From the NCBI GenBank assembly GCA_938034875.1, contig CALHND010000017.1, positions 1-64,000 on the forward strand: a stretch of DNA of 64,000 nucleotides. The letters run 5' to 3'. Position numbers and translations under genes: made by a program. Within the stretch, counting starts at the first letter, position 1; every line of letters begins with the position of its first letter. The notes below the pieces were generated by a model. That model ran no database searches and was not told the DNA's origin. It worked only from the letters and a program-made list of their open reading frames with translations. Origin of the DNA: an uncultured Clostridia bacterium. GTDB taxonomy: Bacteria; Bacillota; Clostridia; Oscillospirales; Acutalibacteraceae. This document shows, in pieces, positions 51,376-60,888 of the stretch.

Positions 51376-52131
51376 TTGAAGTACTTAATTTTTACTAAAA
51401 AGCAGCTTACTGTATATGCGTCAATACTACTCGCAGTCATTACCGTAATATTAATAGCATCATCAATGATGAGTGCGGGAAAGCGGCGCGTTTTGCCTAT
51501 TTACAGCGTTGATAGAGAGGATAAGTGCATATCTTTGACATTTGATGCTGCTTGGAGCGCAGACGATACAGACGATATTATCAGACTGCTTGATAACTAT
51601 AAGGTTAAAGCAACATTTTTTTGCGTAGGCTCGTGGATCGATGCTAACCCTGATGCGGTGTTAAAACTATATAAAGCAGGGCATGAAATAATGAACCATT
51701 CAGACAAACATCCGCACATTACAGATATTAGCGAACAACGATTCATAGAGGATGTAAAATCGTGTAATGCAAAGATTAAAGCTATAACCGGTAAAGAACC
51801 AACACTGTACCGCGGACCTTACGGAGAATATAACGATACAACGGTTAACGCAATTAATAATATGGGAATGCATTTTATACAGTGGTCGGCAGATACTGTC
51901 GACTGGAAAAAGGAAAATGGTGTTGACGTTCAGGTTGAGAATGTTATGAAACGAATTTCATCGGGCGGCATAATACTTATGCATAACGGTACAGAGCATA
52001 CAGTAGAAACTCTCAGCTGTTTACTTGAACGGCTTACAAACGAAGGATATAAGTTTTTGCCGGTGAGCAGTCTTATTTACTATAAAGATTATACTATTAA
52101 CCAAAACGGTATTCAGCAAAAAACAAAATAA
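51376..52131 (+). CDS. Polysaccharide deacetylase (NodB family), PdaB/YlxY-like
   Basis: 251 residues from the TTG at 51376, which follows GGGGTGAG. One N-terminal membrane helix, then the NodB domain: TFDAAWSADDT (catalytic Asp), ATFFCVGSWID, NHSDKHPHIT (metal His pair), RGPYGEYN, and ILMHNG (catalytic His). It removes acetyl groups from peptidoglycan or another surface glycan. The TFDAAW form with DDIIRLLDNYKVKATFF resembles the sporulation-linked PdaB/YlxY group; which one is open. Divergent from the kinase operon. Confidence 0.9.
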   Translation: MKYLIFTKKQLTVYASILLAVITVILIASSMMSAGKRRVLPIYSVDREDKCISLTFDAAWSADDTDDIIRLLDNYKVKATFFCVGSWIDANPDAVLKLYKAGHEIMNHSDKHPHITDISEQRFIEDVKSCNAKIKAITGKEPTLYRGPYGEYNDTTVNAINNMGMHFIQWSADTVDWKKENGVDVQVENVMKRISSGGIILMHNGTEHTVETLSCLLERLTNEGYKFLPVSSLIYYKDYTINQNGIQQKTK

Positions 52132-52247
52132 TGAACTGTTATAATATAATTATTTTATAAAATTACAAATAAATATAGATATTTTATGAAGTATTTGTTA
52201 TTATGTATTTAGCTTCAAAAAAATTTTAAAATTTAGGAGGAGATTTT

Positions 52248-52643
52248 ATGAAAGACGTATTTGAATCAGCTGTTATAACCAGACGCAAAACAATTGATGA
52301 CTGTATGAAAAAGGACCCTATTACCGAAAAAATATGGGCTTGGGCACAAAAGGTAAACTATATAGGACGTATCGTGTTTGTTTTAATACTTTTAGGTGGA
52401 ATGTTGTTTTTTGCATTCACTGGTCCAAAATCACTTTCAAAATATATCGCCTTCATTACAATTTACATTCTCGGTTTAATACTTGAATATATAATTTATC
52501 ATGTTGCGGTAATTACTTTACAGTCATTGGCAGCAATTACATACAATACAGGGGTAACCGCAAAGCTTGCTGAACTGAAAGTACGAGGAGTACCAGTAGC
52601 AAAAGCAAATGAAACCATAGTATACGAATATAATGAAGAATAG
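52248..52643 (+). CDS. Small two-helix membrane protein, unknown function
   Basis: 131 residues, TAGGAGGAG before the ATG. Two membrane helices (about residues 41-57 IVFVLILLGGMLFFAF and 66-92 YIAFITIYILGLILEYIIYH) with soluble ends. No motif of known function. Single gene between two signals; it converges with the gene at 52700. Confidence 0.75.
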   Translation: MKDVFESAVITRRKTIDDCMKKDPITEKIWAWAQKVNYIGRIVFVLILLGGMLFFAFTGPKSLSKYIAFITIYILGLILEYIIYHVAVITLQSLAAITYNTGVTAKLAELKVRGVPVAKANETIVYEYNEE

Positions 52644-52656
52644 TTATTACATATAA

Positions 52657-52696
52657 AAAAACGCCGTTGCATTACTTGATATGCAACGGCGTTTTA
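52657..52696. terminator. bidirectional terminator
   Basis: A perfect 15-16 bp stem AAAACGCCGTTGCAT (to 52672) with ATGCAACGGCGTTTT (52681-52695). Confidence 0.93.
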
Positions 52697-52699
52697 GCA

Positions 52700-53605
52700 T
52701 TAGCTAATTGTAAAGCTATATTCGATATCATCAGCTCTTGTACCGCTTTGAAATTCAGCTGTGATAATGTAATTTTGAAAATATTGTGGCGCGTCTCCCG
52801 CCATGTCAAACTTGTATTTAGCAATTCTGTCGGCAAATTCTGTTCCGTTTTGCTTTAGTTCAATCACCGTTTTGTCATCTGTTTCGCTAACCGTAGGATT
52901 TTGCACGGAATTGTTGGTAGTGTCAACTATTGTGTTAGTCAAAAGCTTCATGTCAGTTTCACTTAGCCCCTTTGTTGGGTTGAGCGTCAGCGTATAACCT
53001 GCTTGTTTCAGTGTTCCTCCGCCAAGTGTTACTGTAAAGGAATTAATTTGCAAACTGAATTTTGTATTATCATAGTTTATATAGTTGATTGAGCCGTTGC
53101 TTGCGTCATAAATTAGCGTAAAGCGGGTGATTTCATTAATTTCGATTGATGCAGTACTTTGTTTGAGCTTAGCGTCAAAGCCAAAAAGCGCCACATCAAG
53201 AGTTTTTTGATTTTCTTTGGTGGAATAAAAACATTGCGATACAGCCATATGCTTGCCGCCGTAAAGAACAAAGGGCTTATCTTTGTTATATACCGATAAG
53301 TCCATGTTGAAAAGTTTTGCAACGGTAGGGTATTGTTTCGAAAATCCACCATCCATTTCAAATTCGGTTGTAGGATTGAGCATGGCGTTATATAAATCGT
53401 AAAACTCATTATTTTCGACATTTGTATCTGAAAAGTTGTAAATATCGGTGGCAGTGCTTTCAAAATAATATTTTTTACCGTAATCGTTTGGAAGAATCAT
53501 AAGTACAACGCCGAATATAAACAGACCAATAATAACACAAATTGAGATGTTGGATTCTATTCTTCGCTTTCTGTCTTTTTTCGGTTCGTATGGGTTATAA
53601 CGCAT
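52700..53605 (-). CDS. Single-pass membrane protein with outer domain, unknown function
   Basis: 301 residues: a basic cytoplasmic start (RYNPYEPKKDRKRRIESN), one membrane helix (about 20-40), then about 260 outer residues rich in beta-prone stretches (ITRFTLIYDASNGSINYINY). The ribosome binding site AAAGGAG overlaps the stop of rsmA, and the start is 3 bases after it, so the two are coupled. It does not resemble a family I know. The absence of a signal cleavage site suggests that it stays anchored. Confidence 0.78.
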   Translation of the reverse strand: MRYNPYEPKKDRKRRIESNISICVIIGLFIFGVVLMILPNDYGKKYYFESTATDIYNFSDTNVENNEFYDLYNAMLNPTTEFEMDGGFSKQYPTVAKLFNMDLSVYNKDKPFVLYGGKHMAVSQCFYSTKENQKTLDVALFGFDAKLKQSTASIEINEITRFTLIYDASNGSINYINYDNTKFSLQINSFTVTLGGGTLKQAGYTLTLNPTKGLSETDMKLLTNTIVDTTNNSVQNPTVSETDDKTVIELKQNGTEFADRIAKYKFDMAGDAPQYFQNYIITAEFQSGTRADDIEYSFTIS

Positions 53606-53608
53606 AGG

Positions 53609-54466
53609 TTATTTCTCCTTTTTTACAGCTTTTGCTATTACTGCAAACTGCTCCATTGTTAACTGCTCTCCTCGAACGGTTCGGTCAATTTGACAATTGT
53701 CAAGCAGTTCATAAACTGATTCTTTATTCATGCTAAGCCCTGAACATAGGCAGTTTGACAGTGTTTTTCTCCTCATTGAAAAGGCTGCTTTTATTACGCG
53801 GAAAAACGTTGCGTTATCTACGTCACTGAACTGTTCATTGTTGGTTATGTCAAGCTTTATAACTGCGCTGTCAACGTTTGGTGGTGGCATAAATGAGGTG
53901 CGTGGAACTTCAAATAAAAGCTGCGGACAGCAATAATAGCGCACAGCCGCGGTTACAGCACCACACTGGCGCGTACCCATTTCTGCGCACAGTCTTTCCG
54001 CTGCCTCTTTTTGTACCATTACGGTAATGCTTTCAATTTCAAGCTGTTTTTCAAGCAGCATCATAATAATGGGTGATGTAATGTAGTAAGGTAGATTAGC
54101 GCAAACAGCAACCTTCATGCCACTGAATTTTTCATCAATAAGCTTTTTTAGGTCAATTTTCATTACATCATCAAAAATCACTTCGGTGTTATTGAATTCA
54201 GCAAGTGTTTCATTAAGCACAGGCATCAGTTTTCTGTCTATTTCTATGGCAACAACCTTTTTAGCACGTTTTGCCAGCTCGCAAGTAAGCACGCCTGCAC
54301 CTGGACCTATTTCGATAATTGCATCAGCATCAGCGCATGCCTCATCCGCCATCTGCGGACAAACCGTTGGGTCGATTAGAAAATTTTGACCAAGCGACTT
54401 TTTTAAATTAAATCCGTTTCGTTCTAAAACGGAACGTAGTGTATTATAGTTTGAAAGTTCCGGCAT
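53609..54466 (-). CDS. rsmA: 16S rRNA dimethyladenosine transferase
   Basis: Dimethylates A1518 and A1519 in the 3' end of 16S rRNA (KsgA). 285 residues: KKSLGQNFLIDPTV, IEIGPGAGVLT (SAM motif I), DVMKIDL and the NLPYYITSPI motif IV, then the C-terminal helical domain. It has its own promoter (54522-54495) and is followed by the coupled membrane gene. Confidence 0.96.
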   Translation of the reverse strand: MPELSNYNTLRSVLERNGFNLKKSLGQNFLIDPTVCPQMADEACADADAIIEIGPGAGVLTCELAKRAKKVVAIEIDRKLMPVLNETLAEFNNTEVIFDDVMKIDLKKLIDEKFSGMKVAVCANLPYYITSPIIMMLLEKQLEIESITVMVQKEAAERLCAEMGTRQCGAVTAAVRYYCCPQLLFEVPRTSFMPPPNVDSAVIKLDITNNEQFSDVDNATFFRVIKAAFSMRRKTLSNCLCSGLSMNKESVYELLDNCQIDRTVRGEQLTMEQFAVIAKAVKKEK

Positions 54467-54494
54467 TGTAAGCTCCTTACATATTTTACGTTTT

Positions 54495-54522
54495 ATTATA
54501 ACACATTTTATCCTAAAGACAA
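54495..54522 (-). promoter_or_regulatory. promoter of rsmA
   Basis: On the minus strand TTGTCT (54522-54517), 16 bases, TATAAT (54500-54495) with TGT before it (extended -10). Confidence 0.7.
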
Positions 54523-54553
54523 AGCAGATATTTGAACAATTCGTAAATTACTG

Positions 54554-54582
54554 GTGACAAATGAAACCTTTTGTGCTATAAT
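54554..54582 (+). promoter_or_regulatory. promoter of the 246-residue gene
   Basis: GTGACA (54554-54559), 17 bases, TATAAT (54577-54582) with TGC before it (extended -10), 35 bases before the ATG at 54617. Confidence 0.75.
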
Positions 54583-54616
54583 ACCAATAATTTGGTTAAC
54601 GTGTGGAGGATTTTAA

Positions 54617-55357
54617 ATGAACGAAAACGCACTTAATATTATATTAAAGCAATTAGAGCCTGTATTTACCGCACAAAAGCTTGTCCGTCAGGGCGGTGAA
54701 GATGTAGTCTACACAAATAAAACTCACGCTGTAAAGATTTGGTATGACGATGAACGCAAGCTGTTTATGCTTGATATGGCTGAGCTTAACGGTGCAGAAA
54801 GTATTGAGTTTGAAAACAAATCAATGTATCTTTTTGATGACGGCTACAATGAAAAAGATGCAAAATCGGTAGGTGGCGATTTTGCCGATACACTTAACAA
54901 GGCATTCGGTGTAACTCGCACTCGCACCTCATCTGTCGATCTTCCCACTAAAGCTGCACCTGGAGCAACTCCCGGAGAAGATGCGTTTTGTAATCGCTTT
55001 TTAACACTTTATCCGCAGTACAAGGATAAATATAAAGACGATGTAGAAAAATACGGTGACTTTTTGTACGAAAAATTTTTCGCCGAAACTGCGGCTGTTA
55101 AACTAAAAGAGCTTGTAGCCGCAAATGAGAAAAAACCGATTATAAAAATGCTCGAAATGCTTGACGAATTCTATGTTGACGGTAACTTTGATGTTCAAAG
55201 TACAATTTCTTATACTATTATCGGTGGAGCATTCCGCGGTGAAAAAGAATTGTTCGAACGTGCTTGTGGATATATGGAGACAAATGCACCCCATTTGCTT
55301 ATCCCCGCAAAAAATATAATGGAGTTTGTAATTGCCAAGGAAAATAAAAAGAAATAA
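54617..55357 (+). CDS. Soluble protein of unknown function
   Basis: 246 residues, own promoter, GTGTGGAGG before the ATG. The N-terminal 110 residues look like a small alpha/beta domain (VVYTNKTHAVKIWYDDERKL, LFMLDMAEL), then a Pro/Thr linker near 115-130, then an all-helical domain (LYPQYKDKYKDDVEKY...). No membrane segment, signal peptide or catalytic motif is seen. I do not recognise the family; the two-domain layout with a linker argues for a real protein. Confidence 0.75.
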   Translation: MNENALNIILKQLEPVFTAQKLVRQGGEDVVYTNKTHAVKIWYDDERKLFMLDMAELNGAESIEFENKSMYLFDDGYNEKDAKSVGGDFADTLNKAFGVTRTRTSSVDLPTKAAPGATPGEDAFCNRFLTLYPQYKDKYKDDVEKYGDFLYEKFFAETAAVKLKELVAANEKKPIIKMLEMLDEFYVDGNFDVQSTISYTIIGGAFRGEKELFERACGYMETNAPHLLIPAKNIMEFVIAKENKKK

Positions 55358-55370
55358 CTTTTTCTGTTGC

Positions 55371-55402
55371 AAAAGCGGACATTTTAATGCCCGCTTTTGT
55401 TG
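55371..55402 (+). terminator. terminator after the 246-residue gene
   Basis: AAAAGCGGACAT (55371-55382) with ATGCCCGCTTTT (55387-55398), one mismatch, then GTTGC; the T-run is partly inside the stem. Confidence 0.65.
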
Positions 55403-55483
55403 CATTTATCAAATTGACATTTTATAGACTAAATGATAGACTTGTTTTACTTAAAAAAACATGATCATAAGGAGTGCAATCAA

Positions 55484-57754
55484 ATGGCAGAATGTAAAGT
55501 ATGTGGCGGTACACTTGATGAAAACGGCATGTGTGCTACGTGCAACAATGAGAAAGAAGAGCAATCTGCCGATGTATGGGCAAGGCCGGGTTCCGCGCCT
55601 CAAAAAACCATTAAAGCAGATAACCATGATCACGCAGATAAAAACATTAAACAAGAAGATCCTGAAGGCAAAGAAGAAATTCAGGGAAAGACTGGTTTAC
55701 ATACTATTTCTGATCCTAAACTTGCTCAGTCTCAGGTGGGCACGGCAGAGCAACGCGCTGCCTATTTTAATGCTATAGCAGGCGTTGATGAAGAAGAAGT
55801 TGACGAACAATTTTATGTATCAGAGACGGGACTTTTTGATGTTCCGTTTAACGATACAAAGGAGAATTTGGGCTACAATTTTCCAAAATTCAGGCATACA
55901 ATATCAAAAAAATCAAAGCGAAAGCTACGCATAGGTGGCATTGCTTTAGCTGCACTGTCTGTTATTACAGCCGGTGTAATTGCATTATCCCAATATTTAA
56001 ATATTAATATTCCAATTTTTGAGCCGGCACAGCAGGTTCCTGTGCTTTATGCATATGGTATGGAGACTTATATTACGACCAACAAGGGCGGGTTACCGAA
56101 CGATATTTATTATTCCGATCGTCGCAACACCTTGACAAATACAATACTTGAAGGGGAAGTAAAACGGCTTAATTTTATAGATGATTACAAACGCATGTTG
56201 GTTGTTGAGCAATATGATTCTAATGCCAAAACATATACACTTTACGAACGCGAAACATATTCAAATCAATGGCGCAGTGCCAAAAACAACGGTACTATGG
56301 TTGACAACGGCATCTGTAGCCCATACAAGCTGTTTTGTAAAAACGACTCAATTATATATTTAAAGCGCAGCGGCGATATTAATGATCTGTGCATTTATTC
56401 ATTCAGCACCAAATCGGTTAAGAAGATTGAAAGCGGCGTTAAATCCTTTAGTATTATCAGTGATAACAAGGTTTTGTATATTTTTGAAGACAATCTGTAT
56501 ACACTTACATTTAACAGTCCGTCAGATTATTCATCCGAGCTTACGACAGAATATGTTGAACAGGTAGTATCAGCATATGATTACGGATATACCGACGTTA
56601 GCGATTATTTTTATGTTACAATTAAATTAAAGTATGTAACCAAAGATGTGTTTTACAATGAGGGAGAACTTCATTATATTAAGGATGGCAAAGACAGCAA
56701 GATTGATACAGGAGTATCGAAAATAATAATGCCATGCTTTAAAGACGGTACTGCCTATTATTATAAATCTGAGTATTTTTCTATGGGCGTAAGCAACTTT
56801 ATTGAGGACGATTGCGAAAAAGAAGATGCTGAATTCGTTAAGAATATTATTTCGGACGAAGATTTATATACACTGAGTGCTGAAAACTGGGATAAGTATT
56901 TAAGACATAGCAGACGAAATATTAAATACGGTAATCAAACACTTTCTGTATTTGATTTTGGTGTATACAACGATGTTATATCAAATTTGTGGTATTCCGA
57001 CGGCAAAAAAGGCAGCCAAGTAGCTGAAAACATTACTAAAATCGTCAGCATGAATGAAGACGCAAAGGCTGTTGTTTATCAGAATTTGATATATGATCAT
57101 GACAAACTATTATTCAGCCAAGTTGAGCAAACATATATACAAAATGATGGTGCTCTTATAAACTATTGTAAGGATATTTTGCTTCCCGGGGCTCAGTCTA
57201 AAAAGTTTGGTATATGTTTAGGTACAAAAGCTTCGGCTTTGGACGCTTCGTATATTAGACAGGCAGAATATACCGATGATAACAGTACTGTTTATTACAT
57301 TGACACAGAAAAAGAACAGTCTGAGACAGGTATACTTAAAACAGTTAAATTAACCGATATTAAGAAGTCTGCAGCTGTGTTAAATGGAATAAAATCATTT
57401 GAAGTAATCGGAAATGCAGCTCTATCATTGACCCCGAGCAAAGATTTGTACTACAACAATGAAAAAATAGGTCAAAATGTTGAGAGCTTCCAAGCGGCTG
57501 AAAACGGTAAAACTGTTGTATTCCTTGCCGATTTTGATGCGTCATCATCTGTTGGCACAATCAAGGCACTCAGGGATAATAATGTTGAAACAATTTGTAA
57601 CAGTGTGCACGATTTTGCGGTTTATTCCGACAAAGTGTTGGTATACATAGGAGAATATAATAGAGCAGAAAAAAATGGCGTATTATATATTGCGTCAGGA
57701 ATAAAAGAAGGTAAAGCGACGGCTAATGATGCTCAGTCGCTTGTCAGATATTAA
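55484..57754 (+). CDS. Zinc-ribbon, membrane-anchored protein with large outer beta-rich domain
   Basis: 756 residues from the ATG at 55484 (AAGGAG upstream); a longer frame lacks support. An N-terminal zinc ribbon (CKVCGG...CATC, residues 4-21), a disordered acidic region to about residue 150, one membrane helix (about 155-175, GIALAALSVITAGVIALSQYL), then about 570 outer residues with repeated strand patterns (YTLYERETY..., IIYLKR..., YYIDTEKEQ...) that look like a beta propeller. It may report envelope state to the cytoplasm. Function not recognised. Confidence 0.8.
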   Translation: MAECKVCGGTLDENGMCATCNNEKEEQSADVWARPGSAPQKTIKADNHDHADKNIKQEDPEGKEEIQGKTGLHTISDPKLAQSQVGTAEQRAAYFNAIAGVDEEEVDEQFYVSETGLFDVPFNDTKENLGYNFPKFRHTISKKSKRKLRIGGIALAALSVITAGVIALSQYLNINIPIFEPAQQVPVLYAYGMETYITTNKGGLPNDIYYSDRRNTLTNTILEGEVKRLNFIDDYKRMLVVEQYDSNAKTYTLYERETYSNQWRSAKNNGTMVDNGICSPYKLFCKNDSIIYLKRSGDINDLCIYSFSTKSVKKIESGVKSFSIISDNKVLYIFEDNLYTLTFNSPSDYSSELTTEYVEQVVSAYDYGYTDVSDYFYVTIKLKYVTKDVFYNEGELHYIKDGKDSKIDTGVSKIIMPCFKDGTAYYYKSEYFSMGVSNFIEDDCEKEDAEFVKNIISDEDLYTLSAENWDKYLRHSRRNIKYGNQTLSVFDFGVYNDVISNLWYSDGKKGSQVAENITKIVSMNEDAKAVVYQNLIYDHDKLLFSQVEQTYIQNDGALINYCKDILLPGAQSKKFGICLGTKASALDASYIRQAEYTDDNSTVYYIDTEKEQSETGILKTVKLTDIKKSAAVLNGIKSFEVIGNAALSLTPSKDLYYNNEKIGQNVESFQAAENGKTVVFLADFDASSSVGTIKALRDNNVETICNSVHDFAVYSDKVLVYIGEYNRAEKNGVLYIASGIKEGKATANDAQSLVRY

Positions 57755-57770
57755 ATAACCAGGTGATTAT

Positions 57771-58622
57771 ATGTATAAGATTGTAAGAAAAAAACAACTC
57801 AACAGCCAAATGACACTTATGGATATACATGCTCCGTTTGTTGCCAAAAAGGCACAGGCTGGACAGTTCATCATGTTACGCGTAAATGAAACAGGTGAGC
57901 GTATTCCGCTGACTATAGCTGACTATGACCGCGAACAGGGTTGGGTAGAAATTATTTATCAAAAGGTAGGCAAAACTACTATGCTGCTTGACTCTCTTAA
58001 TGAAGGTGACAGCATTCTAGATTTTGTCGGTCCTCTTGGAAAAGCAACCGAGCACGATGGAGTTAAACGCGCAGCAGTTATCGGTGGCGGTGCCGGATGC
58101 GCTATTGCATATCCACAAACAAAGTCGATGAAGGAAAAGGGTATTTATGTTGACATGATAGCCGGTTTCCGTAACACCGAATTAATTATATTAGAGAATG
58201 AAATGGCCGCAGCAAGTGATAAGCTCATTCTGATGACTGATGACGGTTCAAACGGTAACAAAGGATTTGTTACCGATGCTCTTAAGCGTGAAATTGAGGC
58301 AGGCGCAAATTATGATTTTGTTATAGCTATTGGCCCGCTTCCTATGATGCGTGCCGTCTGCAATCTGACAAAAGAGTACGGCATAAAAACACTCATTAGT
58401 ATGAATTCATATATGATTGACGGTACAGGAATGTGCGGCTGCTGCCGTGTTACAGTCGGCGGAGAGGTAAAGTTTGCTTGCATTGACGGACCGGATTTTG
58501 ACGGCCATCTTGTTGATTTTGACGAGGCAATTAAACGCAGCAGAGTATATCTTGATCAGGAACGAAAAGAACGCGACGAATATTGCAACTTAATGAAACC
58601 GGAGGTGTCCGACAATGGCTGA
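57771..58622 (+). CDS. nfnA: FAD/NAD-binding electron-transfer subunit (NfnA-like)
   Basis: 283 residues: an N-terminal FAD domain (GERIPLTIADYD), an NAD domain (AVIGGGAGCAIAYP) and a C-terminal [2Fe-2S] cluster with the cysteines of GTGMCGCCRVTVG and FACIDGPDF. This matches the dihydroorotate-dehydrogenase-like electron-transfer subunit that pairs with a GltA-type protein in NfnAB, the ferredoxin-dependent, electron-bifurcating NADH:NADP+ oxidoreductase. It overlaps the next gene by 8 bases. A dihydroorotate dehydrogenase partner is the alternative, but pyrD is not here. Confidence 0.88.
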   Translation: MYKIVRKKQLNSQMTLMDIHAPFVAKKAQAGQFIMLRVNETGERIPLTIADYDREQGWVEIIYQKVGKTTMLLDSLNEGDSILDFVGPLGKATEHDGVKRAAVIGGGAGCAIAYPQTKSMKEKGIYVDMIAGFRNTELIILENEMAAASDKLILMTDDGSNGNKGFVTDALKREIEAGANYDFVIAIGPLPMMRAVCNLTKEYGIKTLISMNSYMIDGTGMCGCCRVTVGGEVKFACIDGPDFDGHLVDFDEAIKRSRVYLDQERKERDEYCNLMKPEVSDNG

Positions 58623-59997
58623 TATGAAAATTGGAAGAACAAGTATGCCGGAGCAGGACCCAAAGGTTCGCACAACTAATTTTAACGAGGTTGCACTTGG
58701 CTATACTGCCGAAATGGCAGCTGCAGAAGCATCACGTTGTTTAAACTGTAAAAATAAGCCGTGCGTTGCCGGTTGTCCCGTTAATGTTCGTATTCCCGAA
58801 TTTATTCAAAAGGTTGCCGAGGGCGACATTGAGGGAGCATACAAAATTATAAAATCAACAAGTTCATTGCCGGCTGTGTGTGGTCGCGTATGCCCACAGG
58901 AGACACAGTGTGAGGCTAAATGTGTACGTGGGATTAAGGGCGAAAGTGTTGCAATCGGCAGACTGGAGAGATATGTAGCTGACTGTATGACCGATAAAGA
59001 CATTGCAGAAAAAGCCGAACCCAACGGTAAGAAAGTTGCGGTTATTGGCGGCGGCCCATCTGGACTTACATGTGCCGGAGATTTGGCAAAATTCGGTTAC
59101 GAAGTGACTGTTTTTGAGGCATTTCATACAGCAGGTGGTGTATTGTCTTACGGTATACCAGAATTCCGTTTGCCAAAGCGTGTTGTACGCAAGGAAATTG
59201 AAAATTTGGAAAAAATGGGTGTTAAAATAATGACCAATATGGTAATTGGTCAGGTTCTTACGGTTGACGAACTGTTTGAAATGGGTTATGACGCTGTATT
59301 CGTCGGAAGCGGTGCAGGCCTGCCCAACTTTATGGGTATCGAAGGCGAAAATTTAAGCGGCGTTTTTTCGGCTAATGAAATTCTAACTCGAATCAACCTA
59401 ATGCGTGCATTTGATAACACTTTTGACACTCCGCTTTATAATTTTAAATGTGCTGCTGTTATTGGAGGCGGAAATGTTGCAATGGATGCCGCTCGTTCAG
59501 CAAAGCGTATGGGTGCAGAACATGTTTACATAATATACCGCCGCTCAGAGCAAGAAATGCCTGCGCGCAATGAAGAAATTCACCACGCTAAAGAAGAGGG
59601 AATTGAATTCCTTCTGCTTAATAACATTAAGAAAATCAACGGCACTGAAGAAGGCCGTGTAAAATCTATCACCTGTGTTAAAATGGGACTTGGCGAACCT
59701 GATGCCAGCGGTCGTCGCAGCCCGATTGAAGTACCGGGTAGTGAATTCGATTTGTCTGTTGATGCTGTTATAATGGCAATTGGAAATTCACCTAACAAAA
59801 TGATTGTTTCATCTTGCGATAAGCTCAAAACCAACCGCAAGGGTTGCTTGGTTGTTGAAGAAGAAACCATGAAAACAACAATGGACGGAGTTTATGCAGG
59901 TGGAGATGCTGTAACCGGAGCTGCAACTGTAATTCTTGCTATGGGTGCAGGCAAAACTGCTGCACAGTCCATACATGAATATCTCTCTAATAAATAA
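58615..59997 (+). CDS. nfnB: NfnB-type oxidoreductase (GltA-like, two [4Fe-4S] clusters)
   Basis: 460 residues. N-terminal cysteine motifs (CLNCKNKPCVAGCPV and CGRVCPQETQCEAKC) hold the two [4Fe-4S] clusters, then a FAD domain (VAVIGGGPSGLTCAG) and an NADPH-binding domain (AAVIGGGNVAMDAARSA). It is often named glutamate synthase small subunit (homotetrameric), but together with the FAD/2Fe-2S neighbour it forms NfnAB, which couples NADH and reduced ferredoxin oxidation to NADP+ reduction. NfnAB is the better reading from context. Confidence 0.9.
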   Translation: MADMKIGRTSMPEQDPKVRTTNFNEVALGYTAEMAAAEASRCLNCKNKPCVAGCPVNVRIPEFIQKVAEGDIEGAYKIIKSTSSLPAVCGRVCPQETQCEAKCVRGIKGESVAIGRLERYVADCMTDKDIAEKAEPNGKKVAVIGGGPSGLTCAGDLAKFGYEVTVFEAFHTAGGVLSYGIPEFRLPKRVVRKEIENLEKMGVKIMTNMVIGQVLTVDELFEMGYDAVFVGSGAGLPNFMGIEGENLSGVFSANEILTRINLMRAFDNTFDTPLYNFKCAAVIGGGNVAMDAARSAKRMGAEHVYIIYRRSEQEMPARNEEIHHAKEEGIEFLLLNNIKKINGTEEGRVKSITCVKMGLGEPDASGRRSPIEVPGSEFDLSVDAVIMAIGNSPNKMIVSSCDKLKTNRKGCLVVEEETMKTTMDGVYAGGDAVTGAATVILAMGAGKTAAQSIHEYLSNK

Positions 59998-60010
59998 AAT
60001 TATTTAAAAT

Positions 60011-60048
60011 ACGCCGTGGAATATATTCTGCGGCGTTATTTTTTTATT
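60011..60048 (+). terminator. terminator after nfnB
   Basis: ACGCCG (60011-60016) with CGGCGT (60031-60036) and an inner GAAT/ATTC stem, then TTATTTTTTT. Confidence 0.8.
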
Positions 60049-60111
60049 ATCATCAACATATACTTTACAGATATGTAAAGAAAGGGTTGGTGTGTATTGT
60101 CGGGAGAAAAG

Positions 60112-60888
60112 ATGATCGAGGAAATGACAAAGGACGAGGATAAAAAAGTAAAGGATAGACTTATAAGTCTAATACTAACACAGTCTATAGTGTGCGTCAT
60201 AGTGCTCGCATTTTCTTTTGCTCTGCGTATCATAGGCGGTGACATATACAAAAACGAGCGGATAACATATGTGTCAAATTTTCAGGATGAAACCAGTGTT
60301 AAAGAGGTTATAAAGCAGTTGTCAAATGCTGTTTCTGCTCAACCTAAAAAAGAATCCACAAACGATTCTGTTACGCCTGCAAACGCCGAGCCTGATGGGT
60401 ATGAGACCATGAGCGAGGATGATGCAACGGCGTGTATTATAGATTTTAAACAGGTTCAAACGCTTTCAAGCGTGAAAATGGCAAAGAATAGCATGGTTGT
60501 GCCGCTTTCTTCCTGCAGAATTACAAGTGAATACGGCTATCGTGTTAATCCTGTTTCGGGGGTATACCGGCTGCATAGCGGAATTGACTTAGGAGCTGAC
60601 AGCGGGGATGACATTTATACAGTTCTTTCCGGTACAGTTGTGCGTTCCGATTATGCATCAGATTACGGCAACTATGTTATGGTTGACCATGGCGACGGGC
60701 TGTGCACTTTATATGCACATTGCTCTCAGCGGCTTGTTGAGGTAGGAGACAAGGTCGAACAGGGTGATAAAATTGCACTTGTAGGCAGCACAGGCGCTTC
60801 AACAGGCCCACATCTGCATTTTGAGGTGCGCGTAAATAATGAGCGCATTAACCCGCTTAATATATTGCCCCAAACTCTGACCGCATGA
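60112..60888 (+). CDS. spoIVFA: SpoIVFA-like membrane protein with M23/LytM domain
   Basis: 258 residues from the ATG at 60112 (GGGAG-AAAAG upstream; a TTG at 60097 is the alternative). One membrane helix (about 18-41), a linker, then a C-terminal LytM domain (from about 130) with HSGIDLGA and HLHFEVRV, so the zinc ligands His, Asp and His are all present. SpoIVFA restrains the SpoIVFB protease in B. subtilis, and its position directly before the M50 gene fits. Intact metal residues mean that it may instead be an active endopeptidase of the SpoIIQ kind. Confidence 0.8.
   Translation: MIEEMTKDEDKKVKDRLISLILTQSIVCVIVLAFSFALRIIGGDIYKNERITYVSNFQDETSVKEVIKQLSNAVSAQPKKESTNDSVTPANAEPDGYETMSEDDATACIIDFKQVQTLSSVKMAKNSMVVPLSSCRITSEYGYRVNPVSGVYRLHSGIDLGADSGDDIYTVLSGTVVRSDYASDYGNYVMVDHGDGLCTLYAHCSQRLVEVGDKVEQGDKIALVGSTGASTGPHLHFEVRVNNERINPLNILPQTLTA

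Noticed and set aside
57771..59997. Reading the pair as dihydroorotate dehydrogenase electron transfer plus glutamate synthase
   Set aside because: No pyrD or large glutamate synthase subunit is near, and the two genes together have exactly the NfnA-NfnB cluster layout.
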